DNA from: Planctomycetaceae bacterium
GTDB taxonomy: Bacteria > Planctomycetota > Planctomycetia > Pirellulales > Pirellulaceae
Reading direction: 5' to 3'
Assembly: GCA_002723275.1 (NCBI GenBank)
Contig: PBNZ01000027.1
Coordinates: 96,147-160,146, forward strand
Length of the DNA: 64,000 nucleotides
Part shown: one piece after another, positions 40,601 through 49,694 of the stretch
Layout of the letters: every line of letters starts with the position of its first letter
How positions within the stretch are numbered: the stretch's first letter is position 1
Program-made: the position numbers and the translations under genes
Notes under the pieces: model-generated
What the model was told of the DNA's origin: nothing
The model's database searches: none
The model's input: only the letters and a program-made list of their open reading frames with translations

Positions 40601-41147
40601 AATCTTATTGTTTGAGCGTCCGATTCGTGTTGGCGACATCATAACCCTTGGTGATGTCACCGGCACAGTAACCGACATCCGTATTCGAGCGACCACGGTC
40701 ACCAACTGGGACCGCAAAGAACTGATCGTTCCAAATCGAGAACTGATCACTGGCCGGCTACTCAACTGGACTCTGACGGACACGACCAACCGCATCGTGA
40801 TCAATCTTGGCTTGGCTTACGACACCAACGTTCCAGAAGCACGAGAAATCATCCTTAAGGCCGTCCGTGACCACGAAAATGTTCTAGCTGACCCCGGCCC
40901 CAATGTGACCTTTGAGGGATTTGGGGACAGTTGCCTCAACTTTGTCGTACGTGCTTATGTCGCCAGCATGGACGTCAGACTTTCAACGGTTCATGAACTG
41001 CATTTACGGATTCACGAAGAGCTGCAACAGCGGGGCATTGAGATTCCGTTCATGCAGGTCGACATGAATGTGCGACAGCTTCCAGAAACGGCTCTCGCCA
41101 ATCCACCGCTGCCGGTTAAACATCCTCAGCGGCCGGATGCCGCCTAA
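37602..41147 (+). CDS. MscK-like mechanosensitive channel
   Basis: About 1181 residues from ATG 37602, which opens a signal peptide (MTRPLTLTTLTLACFSILTC); the frame to 37422 is unsupported. A long charged coiled-coil periplasmic region spans about residues 60-560. Then come about eleven hydrophobic segments and the MscS core: VAGMTVGLGFGLQEIFANFV and LILLFERPIRVGDIITLGD, followed by GTVTDIRIRATTVTNWD and VPNRELITGRLLNWTL. This is the large MscK/MscM type in the inner membrane that releases solutes on osmotic downshock. It converges with the HD-GYP gene. Confidence 0.94.
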   Translation: MTRPLTLTTLTLACFSILTCSVDLAADEAVFAVQSEAPPRTNPIRQSLVESSAPTPAPNPAKTQDATSETEQDILLTESSIDAAIDSIKDSDALDESKKASVLERLQTAKKWIRERADVKKRIQQYQLDIEGAAERVKQAKAQLKKAQAIEPITIPQNASVEFCEEQLKEAQDRLKKAQARLTSREEEAKGERKADLAKIAVDTRQRLEKVKQQLAQSAGEDASAEAQNARRREMRARIALLQDQLDLYSVEIRRFDALVELLPLQRDIAKREKVALEKHVADIQAIVASKRAKESERLAQAARREAENAHPNLRELAERNTVLAERHQELATRMTAILAENTSLVKRIDALKNASRKASDSVEKASHSTTVGLMLQKQRSELPDTHACYQRIYFVENELPAVHLEEMAYAEEASSLVDLKIAADKVLSEMTSAPDDPHQQLLESTALSLLTTQRDLLYKLEKDLKEYVNRLTKLEIGNRQLIRQTNDFSTFIDEHVLWIRSADRFGKAELAATGEGLTEILSTRAWLSLARHSGLDAFRHPWAAGLVFGAVVALIVFHARLRRRISKLCTTKSYTAGLRYSPTIQAIFLTAIASAEWPVLAYFFGVQMSRGVDASAFALAAGPAIRYVATMLFLSAFIRELCRKGGVAEIYFNWPAHGNKIARRETWWLAILGLPLAGIVVFTSLYQDGKWDDSLGRIAFVLGMFVLAGYTHTMMRAKDGVLQEAISRSPASWLNFVRRLLLVLGIGISLSLAVLAYVGFYYSAQQLAIKLQASLGMALGVVIFHALITRWFLVKRRGLAMQQIKERQQLKESGEEHTAGPPVPMDQGPDLSAIHNQLQLLLRHAVTVGVLVSMWLIWADVLPALKVLDRVEFWRKSVQVVEDRENADGIVQAEKVWVDVPTTLRHGLLAGLLLLATLALGKNLPALLEITALKKLPLDRGGRHAISVISQYVIAITGVLLAGRVLNITWSSIQWLVAGMTVGLGFGLQEIFANFVSGLILLFERPIRVGDIITLGDVTGTVTDIRIRATTVTNWDRKELIVPNRELITGRLLNWTLTDTTNRIVINLGLAYDTNVPEAREIILKAVRDHENVLADPGPNVTFEGFGDSCLNFVVRAYVASMDVRLSTVHELHLRIHEELQQRGIEIPFMQVDMNVRQLPETALANPPLPVKHPQRPDAA

Positions 41148-41162
41148 AAAAAAACGGCATCC
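41135..41162. terminator. Hairpin between convergent mscK-like and HD-GYP genes
   Basis: Perfect 8-bp stem GGATGCCG / CGGCATCC with a 12-nt loop rich in A, covering the channel stop codon. It lies 4 bp from the end of the opposing gene, so it probably serves both. No clear U tract follows on the plus strand. Confidence 0.55.
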
Positions 41163-41166
41163 TTGG

Positions 41167-42393
41167 TTATGCATCGACAGGGAGGGCTGCGTCCGCAAAT
41201 TCCCGTTGGATTGCGCGAACCTCTTCCATGTTTGCAAGGAATGCATCGAGAACCAGTGGGTCGAAGTGACTTCCGCGACCTTCCTCGAGAATCGACAGGC
41301 ATTGTTCTTCGGAATAGGCAGGCTTGTACGGCCTTGGACTGGACAAGGCATCATACACGTCCGCGACTGCGGTGATTCTTCCCTCGATCGGGATCTGTTC
41401 CCCCTTGAAACCAAAGGGATATCCTGTGCCGTCCCAACGCTCGTGATGCGTTTCGGCAATCACCGCGGCGGTTTCCATAATGGGTGAACCCACGAGTCCC
41501 CCGGCGTGAACGCCACGGTTTGATCCATCAAGCTCGTTATCGGTTAACGGTAAAATAATGTGTTTACCGAAAGAACAATGTTGCTTCATCAGGTCGAACT
41601 CACTCTCAGCAAGCTTCCCTGGTTTCAACAGTATCGAATCCGGAATGCCAATTTTCCCAACGTCGTGTAGCTGAGCGGCCTGCTCAAGAAGGTCGACTCG
41701 TTGGGAATCAAAGCCGAGCGCGGTAGCGATGATGGCCACATACCGCCCGACACGAACAACGTGGTGCCCCGTGTCGTCGTCTCGAAATTCTGCGGCTCTT
41801 GCCAAACAGTACATCGCCTCCAGACGTGCCGCCTCCAACTGCGAAGTACGTTGTTGCACCTCCTGTTCAAGGCGGGCCGAGTAATTCGAAAGTTGATCGT
41901 GAGCTGCCCTAGCAGTGAGTGTATTTCGAAGTCTTAATAGCAGTTCACTGGGATCGACAGGTTTTGCCAAAAATTCGTCGACCCCCAAATCCAGAGCCAA
42001 TAACTTTGCCTCACGATGATGGGACGCCGTTAGGATAATGACAGGGATATCCTTCAATTCTTCGTCACTGCGAATCTGCTCTAAGATATTGAACCCATCC
42101 ATCCCCGGCATCATCAAGTCAAGCAACACCAGATCCGGTCGTCGCATACGGACCAGCTGCAGCACCTGAGTCGAGTCGGTCGTGGTCGCAAGATCATGGT
42201 ACCCACCCGCTTTGAGATAGTTGGTGAGGAGATCCAGATTGATCATCTCGTCATCCACCATCAGGATTTTGGCATCCTGCAATGACGACTGAGAATTGAC
42301 GGGGCCAACAACTGCCGAATTGGCTATGTGGAAATCCGTCCCTGGACTTAATGCCTCCGTTGAATCGACATTTTGTTGATGCGTAAAACTCAT
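41167..42393 (-). CDS. Response regulator with HD-GYP phosphodiesterase domain
   Basis: About 408 residues from ATG 42393. An N-terminal receiver domain holds the phosphoacceptor Asp in DLVLLDLMMPGMDG and the conserved AKPVDP lysine; a coiled linker (LSNYSARLEQEVQQRTSQLE) leads to an HD-GYP domain with QLHDVGKIGIPDSIL and ETHHERWDGTGYPFGF, both complete. It should hydrolyse cyclic di-GMP under control of phosphorylation. No partner histidine kinase is adjacent. The frame reaches 42651 but lacks support beyond the receiver. Confidence 0.95.
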   Translation of the reverse strand: MSFTHQQNVDSTEALSPGTDFHIANSAVVGPVNSQSSLQDAKILMVDDEMINLDLLTNYLKAGGYHDLATTTDSTQVLQLVRMRRPDLVLLDLMMPGMDGFNILEQIRSDEELKDIPVIILTASHHREAKLLALDLGVDEFLAKPVDPSELLLRLRNTLTARAAHDQLSNYSARLEQEVQQRTSQLEAARLEAMYCLARAAEFRDDDTGHHVVRVGRYVAIIATALGFDSQRVDLLEQAAQLHDVGKIGIPDSILLKPGKLAESEFDLMKQHCSFGKHIILPLTDNELDGSNRGVHAGGLVGSPIMETAAVIAETHHERWDGTGYPFGFKGEQIPIEGRITAVADVYDALSSPRPYKPAYSEEQCLSILEEGRGSHFDPLVLDAFLANMEEVRAIQREFADAALPVDA

Positions 42394-42536
42394 GACCACT
42401 CTCAAATAATCGACTCGATAGGCTTCCAGGGAGCGCGCACGCGTATCCGAGGCAAGTCTAGCTTGACCACGCCAGCGAAGCGGACTCCGAGCCGCTTTTC
42501 TCGTGGAAAATCGCACCGAGTGAGTCAATTTGGGAA

Positions 42537-43628
42537 TTAGCTCTCGGCGATCAGAGATCGTCGTTTCAGGTCGGTGTAGGCCAATGGATTGATGTGCGTG
42601 GGATCTTTTGAACCGAGATGCCGCATAATCCGCACAACGTGCGCGTGGCAATTCTCGATAAAAAGCTTGAATCGAAGTTGAGTTCCCGCCGCAGCGGTAC
42701 CCGCCATGTAGACCCCGGATAGATTCGTCTCCATCGTGGTCGGATCATGATTTGGCGTTTGGCTCGCTCCTTCTAACTCGACGCCAGTTCTCGCGAGTAA
42801 CGACCCATCCATCCGATAGCCAATGAGTAGCAATATAAAATCAAACGCTTCGTCGAAGTCCGAGTCTGGAATGATCGCCAGATCATCACCGACCGGACTG
42901 AGTGTTACGTGGGTCCGGCTGATGCGACTCGGCACGGTCTGAGGGAAGAACTTAATTTCATCGTGCCGGATGAGCCATTCGATTTCCGGCTTCAACCAAT
43001 ATTTGATGGAAGAATCTAACTCGGATCGGCGATAACTCAACGCGACCTGTGCACCCGCACGATAACATCTAACCGCAGCCTCTGCCGCCGAATTACGACC
43101 TCCGACAATCAACAGTTTCCGACCGAAGTAGGGGTGTGGTTCATCAAAATAGGAGCTCACATGAGGTAGATTCGTTCCCTCGACAGGAGTCTCGCCGTCA
43201 AGAGTCAGGGGGCGAGGACCGTGCATGTCGCCAATCGTGAAGATGACGTGCCTGGCACGATACGTCTCTCCGCCATATGGACAGCTCGTCTCAACCTCAT
43301 ACCGGTATTCGCCCTCACAGGGAGATACACGCGTCACCCGTTCGTAGGTGCGAATCTGCAAGCCAAATTGCTGCACAATCCCCAATAAGTAACTGATGTA
43401 CTCTTCCCGAGTCGCCTTTGACTGGTCAAGCGTCCTCAAGGGGACCCCGCAGATGGCAATGCGTTCGGGCGAACTGAAAAAGCGAGCCTGCTTCGGAAAC
43501 CACGAGATCGTATGGGCAACCTGACGTGCTTCGAGATGCACGTACTCATAGCCGGCCTCTTGCAAGGCCACCGCCATTTCCAGCCCGATGGGACCGGCCC
43601 CAATAAGTAGAACGTCAGTCGTTTTCAT
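42537..43628 (-). CDS. YpdA-like FAD/NAD(P)-binding thiol reductase
   Basis: A 363-residue flavoprotein from ATG 43628. It has the FAD motif LLIGAGPIGLEMAVALQEAG at the N-terminus, WFPKQARFFSSPERIAI, the NADPH motif LIVGGRNSAAEAAV and a C-terminal GVYMAGTAAAGTQ. This matches the YpdA family, which reduces bacillithiol disulfide in Firmicutes; related proteins occur in bacteria that lack bacillithiol, so the substrate is open. Divergent from hsp20 across a 117-bp region that likely holds both promoters. Confidence 0.88.
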   Translation of the reverse strand: MKTTDVLLIGAGPIGLEMAVALQEAGYEYVHLEARQVAHTISWFPKQARFFSSPERIAICGVPLRTLDQSKATREEYISYLLGIVQQFGLQIRTYERVTRVSPCEGEYRYEVETSCPYGGETYRARHVIFTIGDMHGPRPLTLDGETPVEGTNLPHVSSYFDEPHPYFGRKLLIVGGRNSAAEAAVRCYRAGAQVALSYRRSELDSSIKYWLKPEIEWLIRHDEIKFFPQTVPSRISRTHVTLSPVGDDLAIIPDSDFDEAFDFILLLIGYRMDGSLLARTGVELEGASQTPNHDPTTMETNLSGVYMAGTAAAGTQLRFKLFIENCHAHVVRIMRHLGSKDPTHINPLAYTDLKRRSLIAES

Positions 43629-43745
43629 GTCTAAACAGTCTACGTCGGCTCCGCCCAATCGCCAAGGGTTCTCGGTCTTGACGCAGTGGGCTGCCATGCC
43701 CCAGATTGTTGAGACCAACGCTCTTTTTCTGCAAGGATCATTCCG

Positions 43746-44177
43746 ATGAACGTCCAACGCTGGAATCCCAACGACGAATGGCAATCACTGCAACGAGAAG
43801 TGAACCATCTCTGGGATCGTTTTCTGGAACGGATCAGTTCCCGTTCGAGGAACCCCGTTAAATTCATTCCCAGCGCCGACATCGTTGAGTCGACACAGAA
43901 CATACGCGTCTACCTGTCTCTGCCTGGCGTTGTCGAAGAGGACATCGATCTCACGGTCGTCGATCAGTCACTGACAATCCGAGGCGAGCGGGAGAGCCCT
44001 TACGACACAGAGCGACAGTCACCGCGTGCAGTGGAAGAACGTTACGGTTTCTTCGAACGCAAGTTTAATTTGCCCGTGGAGGCCGATCTGTCCACACTCC
44101 GAGCCACCTACGACGCAGGTGTGCTGACAATCACCGTGTTGAAAATCCACCGTTCTCATCAATCGCCGAATCACTAG
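43746..44177 (+). CDS. Hsp20/alpha-crystallin small heat shock protein
   Basis: A 143-residue small heat shock protein. The alpha-crystallin domain spans about residues 40-130 (PSADIVESTQNIRVYLSLPG, DLTVVDQSLTIRGERES, FFERKFNLPVEADLSTLRA), with the conserved A-x-Y-x-x-G-V-L-T motif near the C-terminus. It is an ATP-independent holdase. AAGGA precedes the ATG at 43746. The DnaJ-type gene starts 24 bp downstream, so the pair forms a chaperone operon. Confidence 0.94.
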   Translation: MNVQRWNPNDEWQSLQREVNHLWDRFLERISSRSRNPVKFIPSADIVESTQNIRVYLSLPGVVEEDIDLTVVDQSLTIRGERESPYDTERQSPRAVEERYGFFERKFNLPVEADLSTLRATYDAGVLTITVLKIHRSHQSPNH

Positions 44178-44201
44178 GCTTTTTCAACGGAAGTCAATCT
44201 G

Positions 44202-45248
44202 GTGCTATCAGACGATCCCTACGAACTTCTTGGCGTCACCCAGGATGCCTCCGATGAAGAAATCAAAAAGGCATATCGCAAACTCGCGCTCAAATACCAT
44301 CCTGACAAAAACGCGGACAACGAAGAGGCAGCCCAAAAATTCCGGAAGATCTCCGAAGCTTACGAAGTCCTTTCTGACCCCGAAAAGCGTGACGCCTACG
44401 AGCAAGGCGGAATGTCAGACGTAGAACAGCAAGGACACCAAGGATTCGAAAACGATGAGGAGATTTATGCTCGCTACCGCGACATCTTCGGTGATCGTTT
44501 TGGCCAACGATATTATCAGCAACAGGCTGCTCCCAGAGCGGGTCGAGATCTGCGTTATTCCCTTACCATTCCTTTCCGCGATGCCGCTCTCGGTTGTCAA
44601 CGCGATTTGAGAGTCCCGATCGAACACACATGCGAAAAATGTCACGGAACGGGATCGCGAGGAGGTCAAACTGCAAAGGTCTGTCAGACCTGTCATGGTT
44701 CCGGCCATGCGTCCCGCCATGGCGATCGTGAGGGCGGTTTCTTCTCGGTGAGTTCCGCCTGCCCGGACTGCGGTGGTACCGGATATGAAGCGGTCGAAGC
44801 CTGTCCGGTGTGCCATGGATCGGGACGCGTCGCCCAAGAAACCAATATCTCGGCCAAAATTCCCGCCGGAATTGAATCGGGAAAGAGCTTACGATTAACA
44901 GGGCAGGGGGAAGCCGGCGTCAATGGCGGTCCAGCCGGCGATCTGTTGTTTGAGATTGAGGTGGACTCCGATCCAGAATTCGTCCGTGATGGCTTAAACT
45001 TAAAAAGTGACCTGAAAGTTCCTGTTCGCATCGCGCTGCTCGGCGGAAAACTTGACGTACCAACGTTGCGCGGCACGGGAACAATCACGATTCCCTCCTG
45101 CACATCGTCAGATCGTGTTCTGCGGATTCGCGGCCAAGGAATCAGGACCAAGGATCAAGCGGGGGATCACCTCGTTCGTGTGGTGATCACCGTACCGGAA
45201 GAGATAAATCAGGAGACTCGAGAGGCATTAGCAGCCGTTGATTTGTAG
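44202..45248 (+). CDS. DnaJ co-chaperone
   Basis: A 348-residue type A DnaJ protein. The J domain is at the N-terminus ([20 protein letters not shown], with HPDKN); the zinc-finger region has four CxxCxGxG repeats ([32 protein letters not shown]), and the C-terminal substrate-binding domain follows. It lacks the long Gly/Phe linker of canonical DnaJ and is shorter than usual (about 370-380). GTG 44202 is the only suitable start, with GGAAG upstream. It delivers substrates to DnaK and stimulates its ATPase; co-transcribed with hsp20. Confidence 0.95.
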   Translation: MLSDDPYELLGVTQDASDEEIKKAYRKLALKYHPDKNADNEEAAQKFRKISEAYEVLSDPEKRDAYEQGGMSDVEQQGHQGFENDEEIYARYRDIFGDRFGQRYYQQQAAPRAGRDLRYSLTIPFRDAALGCQRDLRVPIEHTCEKCHGTGSRGGQTAKVCQTCHGSGHASRHGDREGGFFSVSSACPDCGGTGYEAVEACPVCHGSGRVAQETNISAKIPAGIESGKSLRLTGQGEAGVNGGPAGDLLFEIEVDSDPEFVRDGLNLKSDLKVPVRIALLGGKLDVPTLRGTGTITIPSCTSSDRVLRIRGQGIRTKDQAGDHLVRVVITVPEEINQETREALAAVDL

Positions 45249-45332
45249 ACGTTGTCCAAAAATTGTAGACGACGCCCATTGCCAATATCAGAGCACCCCA
45301 TTCGAATAACCGTCAGGTTCCACATACTTTTT

Positions 45333-45761
45333 ATGGCGAAAGCGATGAATCAAAATCCCGCTGCAATCCAAGACACGCACCTCAAAACAATCGGCTATTT
45401 TCTCTGGATCTTCGGTTTCCTGGGAGCCCACCGGTTTTATTACGGTCGTCCAATCACCGGGACAATCTGGTTCCTGACAGGCGGACTATTTTTGATCGGT
45501 TGGATCGTCGACTTTTTCTTAATTCCATCCATGGATCGAGAAGCCGACTTCCGGTATACGGCCGGCCCCTTTGATTACAACCTCTGCTGGATCTTCCTGA
45601 CTTTCCTGGGTGCATTTGGGATTCACCGTTTTTACCTGGGAAAGTGGATTACCGGCATCATCTATTTGTGCACGGGCGGACTATTCCTGTTCGGCATCCT
45701 CTTCGACATGATTACGCTGAACGATCAGATCAGCGATGAGAACGCGGCGTTGGCGCGATAA
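45333..45761 (+). CDS. TM2 domain membrane protein
   Basis: About 142 residues from ATG 45333 with two copies of a TM2-type unit, each ending in a charged linker (FLGAHRFYYGRPITGTIWFL and GAFGIHRFYLGKWITGIIYL, both with the G-x-H-R-F-Y motif). Each unit has a helix pair. Function is unknown; TM2 proteins occur widely. It follows dnaJ by 84 bp on the same strand and converges with the DUF1028 gene. Confidence 0.88.
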   Translation: MAKAMNQNPAAIQDTHLKTIGYFLWIFGFLGAHRFYYGRPITGTIWFLTGGLFLIGWIVDFFLIPSMDREADFRYTAGPFDYNLCWIFLTFLGAFGIHRFYLGKWITGIIYLCTGGLFLFGILFDMITLNDQISDENAALAR

Positions 45762-45777
45762 AGCGAAACGTGAGACT

Positions 45778-46527
45778 TCAACGTTTATCCGGTTCAGGGA
45801 GCCAGGTTCCGCGCACTGCATGCTTCGACTTCAGATAATTTTCGACCAGCTCATTGACGGCGTCATCGCTTTCATCGACATCCAATTGAAACCATACGCC
45901 AGCTTCGCCTTTTTTGGCAACGCGAACTCCCGCAGCAAGTCGCCCTCGATGGTCTCCGCCCGCTCGATCACCCGCCAATAGCGCGGCGACCAACCGATCA
46001 GTAAAACTACCCTCTGCCCGCTCGTAGGCCTTGGCCATCTGCGTAATGACCTCTGACCCTGCGAGCGTATTGCCTTGGCACGCATAAAACCGACCCGTCA
46101 TGGCTCCCCAATACTGACTCCCTTTAACGGCATCGGTCGGATGATGGACTGCAGTGTTTCCTTGCATGTCGATAATCGACAGTTGCCTTTGTCCTGGATG
46201 GCGATCCTGACGTAATAACTCCGCAATGATCACCTCGACAGGTTTTCCCATCGCAAGCTGTTCGAGCGCCATCGGCCCCCAGGCGGGTACATGATAATGT
46301 TGGGTACAGAAGGCACCGACATCTGCCTGAACATAGGGAACAACTTTGCCGACAGCCGGATACTTGCTCGCCACCGCTGCGCCACATTCGCCCGTTTGTG
46401 GATCCACCGCAACAATCGAAAACGTTGAAACCTTAACTCCATCGGCGGCTACCGGGACCCTGAGATGCATCAAAATGGCAACCACAAAAACTGTTCGGAC
46501 CGTGATTGCCTGAAACCGCTTGTCCAC
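45778..46527 (-). CDS. DUF1028 family protein
   Basis: A 249-residue protein with a signal peptide (RTVFVVAILMHLRVPVAADG) and a DUF1028 domain (TFSIVAVDPQTGECGAAVAS, GAFCTQHYHVPAWGPMALEQ, ALLAGDRAGGDHRGRLAAGV). The family has an Ntn-hydrolase-like fold, and members are predicted hydrolases without a defined substrate. A GTG start at 46527 is used with AAGGGTG upstream, which overlaps the end of the CHAD gene; the two are coupled. Confidence 0.9.
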   Translation of the reverse strand: MDKRFQAITVRTVFVVAILMHLRVPVAADGVKVSTFSIVAVDPQTGECGAAVASKYPAVGKVVPYVQADVGAFCTQHYHVPAWGPMALEQLAMGKPVEVIIAELLRQDRHPGQRQLSIIDMQGNTAVHHPTDAVKGSQYWGAMTGRFYACQGNTLAGSEVITQMAKAYERAEGSFTDRLVAALLAGDRAGGDHRGRLAAGVRVAKKGEAGVWFQLDVDESDDAVNELVENYLKSKHAVRGTWLPEPDKR

Positions 46528-46529
46528 GT

Positions 46530-47450
46530 TTAGGCACCCTTCAATTTATCTCGCGAGACGACCGATGCCTTCCAATAAGTCCGCCAACGAGCAGCAAGAC
46601 GACTCGGTTCTTCCGCGAGCAGATGTTGGCCCTGTTCGATCGACTTGGCTTGCAGCTCTTTCTGATACATTTTAGTTAGCGTTAGAAAGCGCCCCAAAAC
46701 ATTGGCGTCGAGAGACGACGATGCCTCCCCAAGTTTTGAACGTAGCACAGCCAAGTCGTGATCTTGACCCAAGATCGTTCCCAACTCTTTTCCAATTTGT
46801 CGATGTGGACGCAGAAGGCGAGACGAAAACTTTCGAAGTAGACGAGTGTGATACCAGTGGTACTTGACCCGTTTTCGCCATTCATGGAGCACTTCTTCCG
46901 TCGGATCATTCGTGGCTTGCTCAAGCCCCCGGCGAGCGCGTCGATAGGTTCGGACCAATCCGCCGCTAATCGCGTCGAATCCTTCACCTTCAAGCTCCCA
47001 TTGGGGGATACGTTCAGCGGCCGCTTCCAATTCCTGCGAAATTGAATTCGATATAGCGACAAGATCCTGCTCGCCCCCAGTCTCATCACGCCGCTGGATC
47101 TCGAGCAAATCTCGGATGCTCTGGAAGCGATGATCAGCGGACTCCTCTGGGAAACGTTCCACGATCCGATCAAAGGCCTCCAGCAAGGCCTGGGCATCAC
47201 GCAACGAAGAAAGTCGTCGAGACAAATCGCGATAGAACGCGTTTTCCTCCTCAAAACGGTCTTTCAACGAACCGCGGACGAGCCTCAATAAAGCTCGCTG
47301 TTTCTTGCACCGTTTCCGAATCCGATGAATGGCTTCGTGTCGATCCATCGACTCATCGTGAGCCTCATGAATCGCCAATTCAACCTGTTTCAGCGCTATT
47401 CGATGGACCGCAGTCGGCACTTCCTCGTGAAGTTGGAAATGATATTCCAT
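46530..47450 (-). CDS. CHAD domain protein
   Basis: A 306-residue helical protein with a CHAD domain. It is rich in conserved His and basic residues (AIHRIRKRCKKQRALLRLVR, EWRKRVKYHWYHTRLLRKF), the positively charged groove that binds polyphosphate. CHAD proteins localise to polyphosphate granules. Its TAA lies inside the ribosome site of the DUF1028 gene. The reason for pairing with DUF1028 is unknown. Confidence 0.92.
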   Translation of the reverse strand: MEYHFQLHEEVPTAVHRIALKQVELAIHEAHDESMDRHEAIHRIRKRCKKQRALLRLVRGSLKDRFEEENAFYRDLSRRLSSLRDAQALLEAFDRIVERFPEESADHRFQSIRDLLEIQRRDETGGEQDLVAISNSISQELEAAAERIPQWELEGEGFDAISGGLVRTYRRARRGLEQATNDPTEEVLHEWRKRVKYHWYHTRLLRKFSSRLLRPHRQIGKELGTILGQDHDLAVLRSKLGEASSSLDANVLGRFLTLTKMYQKELQAKSIEQGQHLLAEEPSRLAARWRTYWKASVVSRDKLKGA

Positions 47451-47866
47451 ACAACTGATACTCAGCTTTCGAGATTCCTCGCGACTCCGCCCTCAGATCG
47501 CCTTCCGTTGGCGTCTCCGCTTTGCCGTATTCCGCGTCTCTGAAAAGTCTATTTGACGGTGTGTTTCAAATCACAAACTTGCTTGGTAACACTTTAACGC
47601 CCCGCCCATGGAGCGGCCGATTTAATCAGTAGGCTTTCAATTGTAATCGTAGCAAAACATATTCAATCTGCGAGTTATCCGAACGGATATTTTATTTTCG
47701 GTATTCCGGAGTCGAGGGGACCACGTCAATCAGCGACATCTTTGCTATATTTTCCCCCAAGCCCAGACCGTCCCGCGAAGCACCAGCTCGCCTCATCCGC
47801 CAGCGGTCTTCCGGGACATTTTCGCCTCGGTTCGGGCGTAGCCCCTGCCACCGGATTAAAATTGCG
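47451..47866. other. Divergent intergenic region
   Basis: Upstream of the CHAD and redoxin genes. AT-rich in the centre. No gene or convincing promoter identified. Confidence 0.4.
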
Positions 47867-49597
47867 ATGATTTTTCGAAGGCTCATTGTTTTACTCGCTC
47901 TGTTCTATTCATCGCCATTAGCGGCCGCAGTCGCTTCACCGATCGGTAAACCGGTCCACGATTTTAGTTTGAAGACCCATCTCGGGAACAAAATCAGTCT
48001 CTCGAAGATCAATAGCGAGGTTGTCGTTTTGGTGTTTCTGGGGACGGAATGCCCATTGGTCAAACGCTACGCCCATCGACTCTCCGAAATCCAACAAAAG
48101 TATGCGTCTTCCGGCGTCACGTTGCTCGGGATTAATTCAAACTCCCAGGACAGCGTCTCGGAAATCAAGAGATACGCCGAAAAACACAAAATTTCATTCC
48201 CGATTCTGAAGGATCTATCGAACGCTCTCGCGGATCGCTTAGACGCCCAAAGAACACCCGAAGTATTTGTCCTCGATGCCGATCGCAAGGTTCAATACCA
48301 CGGTCGCATCGACGATCAGTATCTCGTCGGTCTCACGCGCACCAAAGCAGATCGCGAGGATCTGCGAATTGCATTGGATGAATTACTTGCAGGCAAATCT
48401 GTCTCGGTTCCCGAAACGATGGCTGTCGGCTGTCACATTGGACGTTCGACGCGCACGGCGACGAGCAGCGAGATCACTTACCACAAAGACATCGCTCCCA
48501 TTCTCAATGCCCGTTGCGTTGAATGTCACCGAGGCCAGCAGGTTGCTCCCTTTCCACTCGCGAACTATCAGGATCTGGTTGGATGGGAAGACACGATTGC
48601 GGAAGTCATACAGGAGGGAAGAATGCCTCCTTGGTTTGCAGACCCCGCACATGGTGAGTTCATCAACGACGCACGTCTCACGGACCGAGAACGCGAGCTT
48701 ATTTTGACCTGGATTGATAACGGCAGCCCCGAAGGCGAGGCTGTTAATTCCACGCCTGCTCCATCCTTTCCTGATGGCTGGCGTATTCCAAAGCCTCATG
48801 AAGTCGTTTACATGAACCAGAAAGGCTTCGAGGTTCCGGGGGAAGGTATCGTTGACTACCAGTATCTCGTCGTCGATCCCAAGTGGGACGAAGACAAATA
48901 CATTGAGGCTGCCGAGGCGCGACCTGGTAATCCTGAGGTCGTCCACCACATCATCGTCTATGTCATGCCTCCTAATGCAAGGACCTTTAATTTCGATCTG
49001 AAACAGCTGCTGATCGGGTATGCGCCGGGGAGTCGCCCCACGCGACTTGAGCCCGGCACGGCGATGCGGGTTCCTGCCCGTTCAAAATTACTTTTTGAAA
49101 TTCACTACAACACGAACGGTGTGAAACAGAACGATCGCAGCTATGTAGGCTTTCGTTACGTCAAAAAAGAAACCGTCAAAACGTTGGCTGCGACCGGTCT
49201 TGCGATCAACACTCGCATTTCCATACCGCGTCACGCCCCCAATCATCGCGAGATCGCCGAGTACGTTTTCCCAGAGGATCAAACTTTGTTGAAAATGACG
49301 CCTCACATGCATTTGCGAGGCAAGTCATTTCGATACGAGGCATTTTTTCCGGACGGAACAACCGAGACTCTCCTGAATGTTCCTCGGTTTGATTTCAATT
49401 GGCAGCTCGATTATGAACTTATAGAACCGCGATTAATGCCAAAGGGTACAAAAATCCGCTGCATTGCCCATTTCGACAACTCGCCTGAAAACCTCGCCAA
49501 CCCAGATCCCGATGCAACCGTCCGCTGGGGCCTGCAAAGCCACGAAGAGATGCTGATCGGATGGTTTGGAGTGCTGACTCCCTTTTCCTCCGAATGA
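47867..49597 (+). CDS. Redoxin, cytochrome c and copper monooxygenase-like fusion
   Basis: A 576-residue exported protein. Residues about 25-165 form a redoxin domain (VVVLVFLGTECPLVKRYAHR; one Cys at the active position). Residues about 205-280 form a planctomycete cytochrome c domain with CVECH. Residues about 345-570 resemble the copper type II ascorbate-dependent monooxygenase fold: VVHHIIVYV, FEIHYNTNG, PHMHLRGKSF and EEMLIGWFG, giving His and Met copper ligands. It could oxidise a periplasmic substrate using electrons passed through the haem. Substrate unknown. Confidence 0.9.
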   Translation: MIFRRLIVLLALFYSSPLAAAVASPIGKPVHDFSLKTHLGNKISLSKINSEVVVLVFLGTECPLVKRYAHRLSEIQQKYASSGVTLLGINSNSQDSVSEIKRYAEKHKISFPILKDLSNALADRLDAQRTPEVFVLDADRKVQYHGRIDDQYLVGLTRTKADREDLRIALDELLAGKSVSVPETMAVGCHIGRSTRTATSSEITYHKDIAPILNARCVECHRGQQVAPFPLANYQDLVGWEDTIAEVIQEGRMPPWFADPAHGEFINDARLTDRERELILTWIDNGSPEGEAVNSTPAPSFPDGWRIPKPHEVVYMNQKGFEVPGEGIVDYQYLVVDPKWDEDKYIEAAEARPGNPEVVHHIIVYVMPPNARTFNFDLKQLLIGYAPGSRPTRLEPGTAMRVPARSKLLFEIHYNTNGVKQNDRSYVGFRYVKKETVKTLAATGLAINTRISIPRHAPNHREIAEYVFPEDQTLLKMTPHMHLRGKSFRYEAFFPDGTTETLLNVPRFDFNWQLDYELIEPRLMPKGTKIRCIAHFDNSPENLANPDPDATVRWGLQSHEEMLIGWFGVLTPFSSE

Positions 49598-49694
49598 CTA
49601 GGGATATTTGCACTCTGACCGCTCGTCGTTTCACCGGCGATCGCTACAGTCTCAACAACGTAGAGATCTGGAATTCGTCTATCTGAGCCGGTGC

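Noticed and set aside
44415..45151. Long minus-strand frames opposite dnaJ
   Set aside because: They are antisense shadows of a strongly conserved dnaJ coding sequence.
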